Assembly (NCBI GenBank): GCA_049642465.1
Contig: JBAROV010000208.1
Coordinates: 67,932 to 131,931, forward strand
Origin: CAWDPQ01 sp049642465
Lineage (GTDB): Bacteria > Acidobacteriota > Vicinamibacteria > Vicinamibacterales > 2-12-FULL-66-21
DNA length: 64,000 nt
Direction: 5' to 3'
This document shows positions 50,530 to 58,675 of the stretch, piece after piece. Each line of letters starts with the position of its first letter. The first letter of the stretch is position 1. The position numbers and the translations under genes are program-made. Under the pieces are notes generated by a model. That model did no database searches. It worked only from the letters and a program-made list of their open reading frames with translations, and had not been told where the DNA came from.

Positions 50530-52200
50530 TCAGATCTCCATGATCACTGGCAGCACCAGGGGCCGCAGCCCCGATCGCTTGCGAAAGAAGCGCTGCAACT
50601 CCACGCGAATTCTCTCCTTGATCAGCCCCGGATCGGTCCGTTCCTCGATGCTCGATCCTTCGATGGTTGACGCGAGGATGCCAGGAATCTCCCTCAACAA
50701 CGCCTCGGTTCGCGCATCGACGACGAACCCGCGCGTGATGACGTCGGGCGTCTCTTCGAGCGTGCCGGACTGTTTGCCTATCGCCACGACAGGTACGACC
50801 AGACCATCACCCGAAAGATGCCGGCGATCGCGCAGGACCTCGTCTCCAACCTCGCCTGTCCGGGTGCCGTCGATCAGAATCCGACCGGCCGGAACCTTAC
50901 CGGCCACGCGACCGCCGCCCTCGTCGAACCGCACCAGATCGCCGTTTTCCGCCAGCACCACTTTCGTGCCCGGCGACACGCGCGCGGCCACCCGGGCGTG
51001 GCGGGCCAGCTGGCGGTACTCCCCATGTATCGGCACGAAATATTTCGGCCTGACGAGCGACAGCATGAGTTTCAGCTCTTCTTCGCTGCCGTGCCCCGAC
51101 ACGTGAACGTGCCTGGTCCCTTCGTGAACGACCTCCGCCCCTCGCCGGGCGACGTGGTTCATGACGCGGCCGATGCCCTTTTCGTTCCCGGGTATGGCCC
51201 GGGCCGAGAACACCACCACATCATCCGGTTCGAGCTTGACGTGGCGGTGATCGTCGATCGCAATTCGTGGCAGCGCCGCCTGCGGCTCGCCCTGCGACCC
51301 CGTGCACAGGCACACAACATCCTGGGCGGGGTAGTTGCGGACATCGCTATCCCGGATCTGGACCCCGGCTGGCACCCGCAGGTAGCCAAGCCGCTGGGCG
51401 ATTTCCGAGTTCTCCTGCATCCCTCGCCCGACAAACGCCACATGACGCTCGAACTGCGCCGCCAGATCGACGACGATCTGCATTCGGTAGACGCTGGAGG
51501 CGAAGGCCGCCACCACGATCTTTCCCTTCGCGCTGGTAAAGATCTCTTCAAACGCGTCGGTGACGTCGATCTCCGAGCCGCTGACGCCTTTTCGCTCGAT
51601 GTTGGTACTGTCGCCAAAGAGCGCCAGCACGCCGCGAGCGCCAAGTTCCGCAAACCGGTGCACGTCGAGGTGCTCGCCGTCGATCGGTGTCTGATCGATC
51701 TTGAAGTCCCCTGTGTGAATGACCAGACCGCGCGGCGTGTCGATGGCGATCGCCACGCAGTCCGGCATGCTGTGCGTGACACGGAGGAACTCCACCGTGA
51801 ACGGACCAATGGCCACGGGCTCGCGAGGCTTAATCCGGACCAGCCGACTTGCGGCATCGATGCCATGCTGCTCGAGCTTCGGACCCACCAACGCCAGCGT
51901 GAACGCCGTGCCGTACACGGGCCCCTTGATGTACGGCAGGACATGCGCCACAGCGCCGATGTGATCCTCATGTCCGTGCGTCAGGATCAGCGCGGCAATG
52001 TCGTACTGCTGCAGCTGACGCAGATCCGGAATCACGAGATCGACGCCGAGCAACTCGGGCTCCGGGAACAACACGCCGGCATCAATCACAATCGCCGTGC
52101 TGCCACACGCGACGACCATCATGTTCATGCCGAACTCGCCCAGCCCGCCGAGCGGGATGACATCCAGCGGCGGCGCGCCGGGAGTGGCGGTCACGTTCAC
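50530..52200 (-). CDS. rnj: Ribonuclease J
   Basis: 556 residues. Metallo-beta-lactamase core LTHGHEDHIGAVAHVLPYIK (HxHxDH), VTHSMPDCVAIAIDTPRGLV, HTGDFKIDQTPIDG and FGDSTNIERKGVSGSE. The beta-CASP insert follows, then FVPIHGEYRQLARHARVA and the C-terminal domain. 5'-to-3' exonuclease and endonuclease for mRNA decay and rRNA maturation. It starts with GTG at 52200 preceded by a ~175-nt leader (see 52201-52380). Forms a minus-strand operon with ftsK and the amidase. Confidence 0.95.
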   Translation of the reverse strand: MNVTATPGAPPLDVIPLGGLGEFGMNMMVVACGSTAIVIDAGVLFPEPELLGVDLVIPDLRQLQQYDIAALILTHGHEDHIGAVAHVLPYIKGPVYGTAFTLALVGPKLEQHGIDAASRLVRIKPREPVAIGPFTVEFLRVTHSMPDCVAIAIDTPRGLVIHTGDFKIDQTPIDGEHLDVHRFAELGARGVLALFGDSTNIERKGVSGSEIDVTDAFEEIFTSAKGKIVVAAFASSVYRMQIVVDLAAQFERHVAFVGRGMQENSEIAQRLGYLRVPAGVQIRDSDVRNYPAQDVVCLCTGSQGEPQAALPRIAIDDHRHVKLEPDDVVVFSARAIPGNEKGIGRVMNHVARRGAEVVHEGTRHVHVSGHGSEEELKLMLSLVRPKYFVPIHGEYRQLARHARVAARVSPGTKVVLAENGDLVRFDEGGGRVAGKVPAGRILIDGTRTGEVGDEVLRDRRHLSGDGLVVPVVAIGKQSGTLEETPDVITRGFVVDARTEALLREIPGILASTIEGSSIEERTDPGLIKERIRVELQRFFRKRSGLRPLVLPVIMEI

Positions 52201-52380
52201 GTTCTGTGAGTCACGTTAGTTCCCAGCATTCGGATAGCCGCCTCGAAGATGCGACACGCCTCGCACTCCGGCCGTGGACGCCGGAAGCTACGCGCAGGGC
52301 AGTTGGGGGCTGCCCGGGTTCGAGCCGCATCACCTGTCGCCCCGCTGGGACGGCGCGTCAGGCACCGATAAAATCCCGCA
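52201..52380 (-). ncRNA. Candidate structured RNA or long structured leader of rnj
   Basis: Between rsmA and rnj the minus strand can fold. GGGCAG/CTGCCC (hairpin near 52295-52313) and TCCGGC/GCCGGA (near 52268-52288) are enclosed by GATGCG/CGCATC (near 52250 and 52328). A near-consensus extended -10 (TGCTATAGT) lies just upstream. Size (~180 nt) is suitable for a 6S-like RNA or an autoregulatory leader for ribonuclease J, but I recognise no conserved core. It could be just GC-rich spacer. Confidence 0.3.
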
Positions 52381-52381
52381 A

Positions 52382-52390
52382 ACTATAGCA
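52382..52390 (-). promoter_or_regulatory. Extended -10 promoter upstream of rnj
   Basis: On the minus strand TGC-TATAGT matches the TGn extended -10 plus TATAAT in five of six positions. No -35 consensus is seen at 17 bp, as is common for extended -10 promoters. Transcription would start near 52376 and run through the structured segment into rnj. Confidence 0.45.
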
Positions 52391-52394
52391 CAGC

Positions 52395-53192
52395 TCAGGT
52401 TTGGGGGGAACCGAACAGGCGAGCGAGACGGGCGATCTCCGCGAGGGTCAACGTCTCGGGGCGCCGACGCGAGTCGATGCCTGCCTCCTCGAGGACCAGT
52501 CCAGGATGTCGACCTCGCGGTTCGGCAAACGGCCGCATCGCGTTGAGGAGGGTTTTACGGCGCTGAGTGAAGATCGTCCGCACCAGCGTTTCGAGGAGGC
52601 GGACGTCGCGCACCTCATGCTCGGACGGACGGAAACGCAGCCCCACCACGGCTGACCGTACTTTGGGCATGGGCCGGAAGGCCCCTGCCGGCAGCGTCAA
52701 CAATCGACGGACGTCTGCACAAAACTGCACAAGGATGGCCAGCACCCCGTAGTCCCGAGTCCCCGGCGCAGCCTCGATTCGTTCGGCCACCTCGAGCTGC
52801 AGCATCAGTGATGCATCGAGCAATCGGCCAGTCTGGCGGTACGCGTCCAGCAGACGAAAGAGAATGGGTGAGGAAACGTTGTACGGCAGGTTTCCCGCCA
52901 CGCGGACCGGTGCGTGTTGGACAAGTGACCCGACATCGAATTGGAGAAAGTCCTGACGAATCAGATCCACGTTCGGCGGAAGCCGGGGCGCAAGCGCGGC
53001 AACCATCGCCGCGTCCAGTTCGACGGCTGTGATGTGCGCCACACGCGGCGCGAGTCTCAACGTCAGCGCGCCCGGTCCAGGGCCAATCTCGAGGAAGCGG
53101 TCTGATCGCTGCGGCGCAATGACTGCGACCACCTTCTCCGCCCAGGCCGCTTCGAGGAAATGCTGGCCGAACTTTTTCCTGGCGCGCACCAC
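52395..53192 (-). CDS. rsmA: 16S rRNA dimethyladenosine transferase
   Basis: 265 residues. KKFGQHFLEAAWAEKVV at the start, SAM loop FLEIGPGPGALTLRLA, AVELDAAM, and VAGNLPYNVSSPILFRLL with the catalytic NLPY. C-terminal FTQRRKTLLNAMRPF is the family helix. Dimethylates A1518 and A1519 of 16S rRNA. GTG start with GGAG upstream. Confidence 0.95.
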   Translation of the reverse strand: MVRARKKFGQHFLEAAWAEKVVAVIAPQRSDRFLEIGPGPGALTLRLAPRVAHITAVELDAAMVAALAPRLPPNVDLIRQDFLQFDVGSLVQHAPVRVAGNLPYNVSSPILFRLLDAYRQTGRLLDASLMLQLEVAERIEAAPGTRDYGVLAILVQFCADVRRLLTLPAGAFRPMPKVRSAVVGLRFRPSEHEVRDVRLLETLVRTIFTQRRKTLLNAMRPFAEPRGRHPGLVLEEAGIDSRRRPETLTLAEIARLARLFGSPQT

Positions 53193-53205
53193 TATGCTCC
53201 TGGCT

Positions 53206-53274
53206 CCCGGCTTCCCGCTTTCGGCTTACTCATTCGCGGTCCAACTGGAAGCTGGCAGCCGGAAGCTGGCAGCT
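53206..53274. repeat. Short interspersed repeat between metallopeptidase and rsmA
   Basis: GGAAGCTGGCAGCCGGAAGC continues as TGGCAGCTG (GGAAGCTGGCAG twice, 53249-53274), facing GGCTCCCGGCTTCCCGC on the other side of a short spacer, so the two parts are partly complementary. Typical of intergenic repeat wording seen elsewhere in this window. No protein is encoded. Confidence 0.5.
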
Positions 53275-53276
53275 GA

Positions 53277-53675
53277 CTAAGCGTCATCGAGCGCGTCGCC
53301 GCGCCAGTACTTCTCCTCGATCTCTTCGATTTCCTCTTCCGACATCCCGAAGTAGTGTCCGAACTCGTGGATGACGGTTTCCGCCACACAAGCCCGGATG
53401 TCATCATCCGTCTCGCACGCCTCTTCGATCGGACGCTGATAGATCGAGATCCGATCAGGCAATGTGTTGCCGTAGTCCCACCGCCGTTCGGTGAGCGGCG
53501 TGCCCTGATACAAGCCAAACAGCGTGTCGCCAGGAGCGACCTCGAGCTCCGCGAGGACATGCGGCGGCGGTTCGTCTTCGATCACGACCGCCACGTTCTT
53601 CATGGCACTGCGGAATCGCCGGGGTATTTCGTGCAAGGCTTCCTCGACCAGCGCCGAGAACTGTTCGCGAGTCAT
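53277..53675 (-). CDS. Metallopeptidase-like family protein (minimal zincin)
   Basis: 132 residues. TVIHEFGHYFGMSEEEIEEI has HExxH plus the downstream Glu/Gly features of the acidobacterial/actinobacterial 'metallopeptidase family' (formerly DUF1025, minimal zincins). N-terminal FSALVEEALHEIPRRFRSAM, then VVIEDEPPP, is also standard. Length matches the family. Substrate unknown. ATGA overlap with the nth stop couples it to nth. Confidence 0.9.
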   Translation of the reverse strand: MTREQFSALVEEALHEIPRRFRSAMKNVAVVIEDEPPPHVLAELEVAPGDTLFGLYQGTPLTERRWDYGNTLPDRISIYQRPIEEACETDDDIRACVAETVIHEFGHYFGMSEEEIEEIEEKYWRGDALDDA

Positions 53676-54508
53676 TTTGTGTTTTGCCGCGGGGCCGCCC
53701 GCCTTCGCTGCGCTTCGGCGAGGCTCGCCGTAGCCTTGGCGGAGGCGGCGCCCCCACGACCTGTGCCTCGCGCCTTCTGCGCCCGGCGTACGGTCGACGA
53801 CCGCCCACTTTCAGTGGGTCCCTGAATAGCGCGGGCCGCCGGACTGATCTTCGCGGCCTTGCCTGAGAGGAAGAACCGGCAGTCGTGGCGTACGGCGCAG
53901 CGATCGCAGAGCGGCCGCGGCTTACAAATCCGGCGGCCATGCAGGATGAATGTGTCCGACGCGCGCGTCCAGTCGGACGGCGGAAGCGCACCGCACAACT
54001 GCTGCTCGACAACCTCAGGATCGTCAGATTTTGCCACGCCGATTCGATTGGTCACTCGCAACACGTGTCGATCGACAGGCAACCCGGGAACGCCGAGCGC
54101 GTGGCCGAGGACGACATTGGCGGTCTTGCGGCCGACACCCGGCAGTTTGACGAGCGCGTCCATCGACGCAGGCACTTCGCCGCCGTGGCGCTCGGTCAGC
54201 GCATTGGCCATGCCGACAAGCGCGCGCGACTTCGCCCGGAAGAATCCCGTGGATTGGATCTGCGGTTCGAGTTCTGCGGTTGATGTGTGCGCGAGCGCGC
54301 GCGCGTCAGGATAGCGCTTGAAGAGTGCGGGGGTGACCTGATTGACGCGCTCGTCCGTGCACTGCGCCGAGAGGATGGTCGCGACCAGCAGCTCGTACGG
54401 CGTCGTGAAGATCAGTTCGGTGTCGGCATTCGGATGCTGACGTTCCAGCTTGGCCAGAATGCGCCGCGTATCGGCGGCAGACTTCGCGGGCTTGGGCGCG
54501 CGTGCCAT
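53672..54508 (-). CDS. nth: Endonuclease III
   Basis: 278 residues from ATG 54508 (MARAPKPAKS). The HhH-GPD core is complete: LLVATILSAQCTDERVNQVT, LVKLPGVGRKTANVVLGHAL with the catalytic Lys, and LPVDRHVLRVTNRIG with the catalytic Asp. The C-terminal iron-sulfur Cys are CKPRPLCDRCAVRHDC, C-x5-C-x2-C-x5-C, one residue shorter in the first gap than the usual C-x6. The final ~50 residues are low-complexity Ala/Arg text from repeat-like DNA. Removes oxidised pyrimidines. Confidence 0.94.
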   Translation of the reverse strand: MARAPKPAKSAADTRRILAKLERQHPNADTELIFTTPYELLVATILSAQCTDERVNQVTPALFKRYPDARALAHTSTAELEPQIQSTGFFRAKSRALVGMANALTERHGGEVPASMDALVKLPGVGRKTANVVLGHALGVPGLPVDRHVLRVTNRIGVAKSDDPEVVEQQLCGALPPSDWTRASDTFILHGRRICKPRPLCDRCAVRHDCRFFLSGKAAKISPAARAIQGPTESGRSSTVRRAQKARGTGRGGAASAKATASLAEAQRRRAAPRQNTK

Positions 54509-54530
54509 GCCGCCGATTGTAGCGCGGGCG

Positions 54531-55706
54531 CTAGCGGCAGGCTGTCGTGGGCGCCAGCGACGCGTAATACGCGTGGTAGGCGCGCTGGAGACGGTGCTCG
54601 AAGGTCGTGCGCTCCGAGCCGGCAAGCGACGCGTCGATCCGGCGGGTGATGGGTTCGAGAAAACGTCCATAGCGTCCGAACGTCACCACGTCGTCGCCCA
54701 TGATGGCCTGGCGAACATTCTCGAGTGTTCGTGGCGTCAGAATCTCCATGCGACCGACGAAGACTCGTTCGACAGCAGTCGGGGCAGGGGTAATGGTGAG
54801 CGGGAGGATTTCGTCCACGCTCTTCCGGCTCGCGACGTAGAAGAGGCGAGTCCCTTCCTCGAACCAGGAGTCTCGCCAGGTCTCGATCATCGCGGCAGCC
54901 TCTCGCGGGTAGAGCCCCTCTGCGACCAGCATGCGCTCCAATTCGCCGTGGAGCCGCTTCAGTTCCCCAGCTCTCGACGGCAACGCCATCGTGTATCTCG
55001 AGCTGACGCCGCGGCCGGTTCCGAAGCGAATGGATCCGCCGTAGTTCTCGAACACGATCACGTCGCCAACGGGTTCGCCATCAATCGTTCTCAGGTGGAG
55101 CTGGCCGTTTCGAAGCGTGGCTGCGATGGGCGGAGCAAAGCGGCCGACGCCGCGATAGAAGAGGAACTTCTCGCTCTGCGTCCCAATCTGCAGCGGCGCG
55201 GCATCGGTCTGACGAGCGGCGTAATAGTGGCTGGAACCAGTTTCGCTCGGGAAGCTTGCGCTGGTGCGCGGCAGCACCTTGACGTCCTTCCAGGCGATCT
55301 CGCCGCTCCACGGATTTCGAAGCGTCGTCGCGTTGAACGCCGCCGGCGTGACCTTCGCGCGCGGGTACCACTCGGTGATCAGGCCCTGCTTGAACCCGAC
55401 GGTGACGTTCACCGTCGCCGGTTCCGGCGCGTAGAAGTAGAGCACCGGCGTTTCCATCCGTACGGTTCCCGACAGGATGCCCTTGATGTTGTCGAACCGT
55501 GTGCGCTCGACGAAGCAGGGCAGATCCTGCGGTCCAGACTGAGGCAACCATTCGACGGCCGTTCCCTCGTCACCCGCAATCGACGTGAACGTGCCCCACT
55601 CGTGAACCACCAGGCGAGACGGGTCGGCGGATTCGCCGAGGCCCGTTGCCGTAACGCAGACGCAAACAGCGGCGCAGACAAACCAGGAACCAATTCGGCG
55701 TCTCAT
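54531..55706 (-). CDS. Secreted protein of unknown function (last gene of the cytochrome operon)
   Basis: 391 residues from ATG 55706, preceded by AAGGAG at 55712-55717; the ATG at 55721 is alternative. Signal peptide (RIGSWFVCAAVCVCVTATGL) then LVVHEWGTFTSIAGDEGTAV. The sequence contains many aromatic residues and no transmembrane helices. There is no recognisable catalytic motif, so I assign no function. It is co-translated with the c-type cytochrome upstream. Confidence 0.75.
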   Translation of the reverse strand: MRRRIGSWFVCAAVCVCVTATGLGESADPSRLVVHEWGTFTSIAGDEGTAVEWLPQSGPQDLPCFVERTRFDNIKGILSGTVRMETPVLYFYAPEPATVNVTVGFKQGLITEWYPRAKVTPAAFNATTLRNPWSGEIAWKDVKVLPRTSASFPSETGSSHYYAARQTDAAPLQIGTQSEKFLFYRGVGRFAPPIAATLRNGQLHLRTIDGEPVGDVIVFENYGGSIRFGTGRGVSSRYTMALPSRAGELKRLHGELERMLVAEGLYPREAAAMIETWRDSWFEEGTRLFYVASRKSVDEILPLTITPAPTAVERVFVGRMEILTPRTLENVRQAIMGDDVVTFGRYGRFLEPITRRIDASLAGSERTTFEHRLQRAYHAYYASLAPTTACR

Positions 55707-55717
55707 TTCGGACTCCT

Positions 55718-56404
55718 TCATCTCTGTCGTTGCGCGGTCATCACCGACGGCATGCCTTCATTGATGAAGGCGACCAGCGCGGCGATTTCTTTCGGTAGCA
55801 GGTTCAGGTTCGGCATCGCCCCAACCGTTAGTCTGGATGGTGGCAGCGTGGCTGACGGATTCTCGAGGACACGCGCCAGGAATTCGTCGCGATACTTCTT
55901 CGCGATCAGCACGGGCCCGACGTTCAGTGTGTCGTTCGGGGTATTCAAGGCGTTGCTGTGACACGTCACACAGCCCTTCGCGACGAACAGATGGCGCCCC
56001 AGTTCGATCGGGCTGGGCGCCGCGGCCCTGGACAACCCATTGGAGTCGACAGCGGTGACGGGCAGGAGAGTGAGTTTGCTGTTTCCGAAGCCGCTGTGGA
56101 TCGTGATTGACCATTCGCCTCGATTCGGCAGCGTCAGGTTCGCGGTGTATTGGCCGGTTTGCGGGCCTGCGACTGCCGCCGCGGATACCCGCGCGCCGCC
56201 AGCGCTCGCTTCGACTCGTGGCGACAGACCTCCGAGCGGGGTCACTCCGTGTTGACGCACGGTGAATGTCAGCGGGACCGTCTGGCCTGCCTGAATCAGA
56301 TCGGGCAATTGCTGGAGCGTGATGACGGCCCACCCTCCGGCCCGCATCGTGCTCGCTGCCGCCAAGATGGCAGCTGCTACCAAGGCAACGCGAATTCGTG
56401 TCAT
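55718..56404 (-). CDS. Exported c-type cytochrome with N-terminal beta domain
   Basis: 228 residues. Signal peptide (VALVAAAILAAASTMRAGG), then a ~100-residue beta domain resembling FixH/YtkA-type copper-binding or CopC-like domains (VPLTFTVRQHGVTPLGGLSP). A single cytochrome c domain follows with GCVTCHSNA (CxxCH haem site) and a distal Met in VGAMPNLNLL. It probably carries electrons in the periplasm. Overlaps both neighbours by 4 nt. Confidence 0.87.
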   Translation of the reverse strand: MTRIRVALVAAAILAAASTMRAGGWAVITLQQLPDLIQAGQTVPLTFTVRQHGVTPLGGLSPRVEASAGGARVSAAAVAGPQTGQYTANLTLPNRGEWSITIHSGFGNSKLTLLPVTAVDSNGLSRAAAPSPIELGRHLFVAKGCVTCHSNALNTPNDTLNVGPVLIAKKYRDEFLARVLENPSATLPPSRLTVGAMPNLNLLPKEIAALVAFINEGMPSVMTAQRQR

Positions 56405-57135
56405 TTCCTCTCTCCTTGCGGGGCGGATGAATCGGGACGTCGCACAGCCGTGAGGAGGGCGATGAGCGCCTTGTCCCCTTTGAGGCTGGACGTACCGATC
56501 ACCACGGTTTCACCGACGTCCATGGAAAACGTGCTGTCGATGACGGAGCTTTTCAGCGACTGGGAGAGACCCTTCTGTTCGTCGATCTCCTGAATTTGGT
56601 GGCGAGCAATTTGTTGCTCCAGCTCTTTGACCGCTGGGTGATTCGAACTGAGGCCCTTTTTGCGCTTCTCTTCGAGTTCGGCGACCAGGCTGTTGACGTC
56701 CGCCTGACGGGCTCCAATCTTCTTGCCCGAAGACTCTTCGCGCAGCGAAAATCGAATCGACAGCTTCGATCCCCACAAACCGTAGTCGATGACGAACGAG
56801 TACTGTTGTTCATCGAGTCCGCGAAGCCGTCCCGAGATCGGTGGCGTTCCCCCTTTGGACGCACAACAGCGGATGAACTGCACGTCGAGCAGCCGGTAGC
56901 TCTTGTAGGGCACGAAATCACGCAGATCAGCCAATGCTTTTTTGGCGCCCAATGGCAGGTTATCTGCGGTTGACGCACCCTGCAGGTCACCCAACACCAG
57001 CGCCACGCTGAATCCGTGAATCGGAGTCGCCTCGACCACCTCGTTGGGTTTCTTTGGCAACTGCGCCGAGGCGAGACAAGGCGCAATGACAACGGCGCCC
57101 AAGAGCGCACACCGCACTGCAATCCGGGACGTCAT
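56401..57135 (-). CDS. Exported protein of unknown function with coiled-coil segment
   Basis: 244 residues from ATG 57135 (MTSRIAVRCALLGAVVIAPC starts a signal peptide, cleavage after ASA). The mature part has a beta-rich region and a charged helix (VNSLVAELEEKRKKGLSSNH, AVKELEQQIARHQIQEIDEQ) likely to be a coiled coil. It overlaps the anti-sigma gene and the cytochrome gene by 4 nt each. No family recognised; a structural or sensory partner in the sigma/cytochrome operon. Confidence 0.72.
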   Translation of the reverse strand: MTSRIAVRCALLGAVVIAPCLASAQLPKKPNEVVEATPIHGFSVALVLGDLQGASTADNLPLGAKKALADLRDFVPYKSYRLLDVQFIRCCASKGGTPPISGRLRGLDEQQYSFVIDYGLWGSKLSIRFSLREESSGKKIGARQADVNSLVAELEEKRKKGLSSNHPAVKELEQQIARHQIQEIDEQKGLSQSLKSSVIDSTFSMDVGETVVIGTSSLKGDKALIALLTAVRRPDSSAPQGERK

Positions 57136-57518
57136 GGTGCAACCCCTTCCAGTTTGAATTCGGGATCCAGCGTCCAGATGATCCGCGTGCCGCCAGGCGT
57201 GGCAAATTGCAGTTGCCGCCGCTCGGCGGGCTCGGCCGGTGCAGCGACCTTTGTCGCGTCGCCGCCGCCGGCACTCCCGGTCTTGTTGCGGCCACCGATC
57301 ACTCCGGCGATCGCGATCAGCACGACAAGGGCGGCAGCGGCAAATACGCGCGGCCAGAACACCATCGGCGAGGGGGCTGTGCGTTCCGCGTTCAGCACCG
57401 CGTGCCGAATCCGTTCCACGTCCGATGCCGACAGCGAGGGCTCGTCGCGCAGCGGATCGGCGGCTTCGAGCAGCGCGTGGATCTCGTCCGCCCGGCGTTC
57501 GCCAACCTTCTCCTTCAT
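57132..57518 (-). CDS. Anti-sigma-factor-like membrane protein
   Basis: 128 residues from ATG 57518, which overlaps the sigma TGA by one base (TGATG) and has GGAGG at five bases' distance. About 50 cytoplasmic residues (LLEAADPLRDEPSLSASDVE), one transmembrane helix (VFAAAALVVLIAIAGVIGG) and a short periplasmic tail. No zinc motif. Role as the anti-sigma of the adjacent ECF factor is inferred from coupling. Confidence 0.72.
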   Translation of the reverse strand: MKEKVGERRADEIHALLEAADPLRDEPSLSASDVERIRHAVLNAERTAPSPMVFWPRVFAAAALVVLIAIAGVIGGRNKTGSAGGGDATKVAAPAEPAERRQLQFATPGGTRIIWTLDPEFKLEGVAP

Positions 57519-58063
57519 CACGACCTCCACGGCGCCCGCAATGTTCTGGCCAGCTCACGGCGTCCGCGCGAGAGATGCCAACGCACCGTCACGGGAGCCA
57601 CATCGAGGAGCGAAGCGATTGCGGGTATCTCCATGCCTTCCAGCTCGTACATCACGACAATGGCCCGGCGGCGCGGTGCGAGTCTGCCAAGCGCGCGCCA
57701 TACAGTAGCGTGCGCAACCACCGCTGTTTCGGGCGTCGACGTTGACGGCGTCGCGGACGACTGCAGCGGCAAGGCTCGTTGCTCGACAGCGCGTTTTCGC
57801 CAACGATCCCGGGCAAGGTTGATGAGGACTCGAACCAGCCACGCTTCCTCATTCGGTGCGCCATGGGGTATCGAGTGCGGTGAACGAGCGGCGCGCAGGA
57901 ACGCATCCTGCACGAGATCGCGCGCATCTTCGACGCTGTTACACAATCGCCGAGCCAGTCGATACAGCCGCGCATGGTGCGTGTCGAACAGCACGCCCAG
58001 CCGGGCCGCAAAGTCCTCCCCGGCGCCGTCGGTGGCAGCCATCGCGATGGCCTGCCCGGTCAT
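57518..58063 (-). CDS. ECF RNA polymerase sigma factor
   Basis: 181 residues. Region 2: CNSVEDARDLVQDAFLRAAR and EEAWLVRVLINLARDRWRKR. Region 4: LGRLAPRRRAIVVMYELEGM and EIPAIASLLDVAPVTVRWHL. First gene of a five-gene overlapping operon with an anti-sigma, two exported proteins and a cytochrome c. Upstream lies the long inverted repeat 58110-58236. Confidence 0.93.
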   Translation of the reverse strand: MTGQAIAMAATDGAGEDFAARLGVLFDTHHARLYRLARRLCNSVEDARDLVQDAFLRAARSPHSIPHGAPNEEAWLVRVLINLARDRWRKRAVEQRALPLQSSATPSTSTPETAVVAHATVWRALGRLAPRRRAIVVMYELEGMEIPAIASLLDVAPVTVRWHLSRGRRELARTLRAPWRS

Positions 58064-58109
58064 ACATCCTTCTAGACGAGCGAGGGGGTCATTGTGTTAG
58101 CGAGGGGTG

Positions 58110-58236
58110 CCAATTCCCAACTCCCAATTCCCAACTCCGAATCCCCCATTCCCAATTCCCAAACCGGGTGCCTCGAAGGAGCTGGGCGATGGCCCGGACG
58201 CCTTCTGTGACTTGGGAGTTGGGAATTGGGAGTTGA
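58110..58236. repeat. Inverted repeat of CCAATTCCCAACTCCC-type sequence
   Basis: CAACTCCCAATTCCCAACTCC (58118-58138; 21 bases, one over the quoting limit, so read the last C separately) is matched perfectly by its reverse complement at 58215-58235. The left arm is itself a tandem array of AATTCCCAACTCCC units from 58110 to 58160. It could form a very stable stem with a ~76-nt loop. It lies between a DUF3467 gene and an ECF sigma gene on the minus strand, and may insulate them. Confidence 0.85.
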
Positions 58237-58242
58237 TCTGAT

Positions 58243-58554
58243 CTAATGAACTGGCCCTTTGTCCCAGGATCCGCCGGTGGATTCGGAATAGACGCGCATG
58301 TGTTCCTGGAGCGCCGCGATGAGGTTGGGAACAACCTGCAGCGGGACGACGATTTTCGCTCGCACCGGCGCGCGAACGATGTGCTCCGCCTCGGCGTTCT
58401 TGATATCCCGCTCCGAGAGCGGCAGGACTTCGCAGAAGGCCAGCGTGAAATCGAACGGCGTATGCGAGATCGCGCAGAAGTTCGCGTACACCCTCGGCTG
58501 ATCCGTCGAATCGTCTGGGATGATCGTGAAGTTGATTTGTTTGCGCTCGTTCAT
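58243..58554 (-). CDS. DUF3467 family protein
   Basis: 103 residues from ATG 58554 (MNERKQINFTIIPDDSTDQP). YANFCAISHTPFDFTLAFCE and VPLQVVPNLIAALQEHMRVY match the DUF3467 pattern (small protein of unknown function, widespread in bacteria). A longer open frame upstream lacks conservation. It lies downstream of lexA on the same strand, with a 121-base gap. Confidence 0.85.
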   Translation of the reverse strand: MNERKQINFTIIPDDSTDQPRVYANFCAISHTPFDFTLAFCEVLPLSERDIKNAEAEHIVRAPVRAKIVVPLQVVPNLIAALQEHMRVYSESTGGSWDKGPVH

Positions 58555-58675
58555 GGTGTCGGTGCGAGATGTGAATTGCGGTTCAGCCGAAAAGTTCGGT
58601 CTTATCGTTTCCCAGGTGGCCCGGCCACGCAAGGGAGAACGGTTGGGGGCAGGGTGGGGCGGGTCGCCGGGGCGC

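Noticed and set aside
48690..50543. 617-residue plus-strand open frame
   Set aside because: It lies antisense to ftsK across its whole length and follows ftsK codon phase; it has low-complexity His/Arg/Gln-rich text and no family. High GC produces such shadow frames.
50818..52209. 463-residue plus-strand open frame
   Set aside because: Antisense to ribonuclease J; composition is typical of a complementary-strand shadow.
52300..52345. GGGTTCGAGCC in the rsmA-rnj gap looking like a tRNA T-arm
   Set aside because: No acceptor, D or anticodon stems fit on either strand.
58110..58236. Possible CRISPR array
   Set aside because: Units are contiguous AATTCCCAACTCCC words in inverted orientation, without regular spacers or cas genes.
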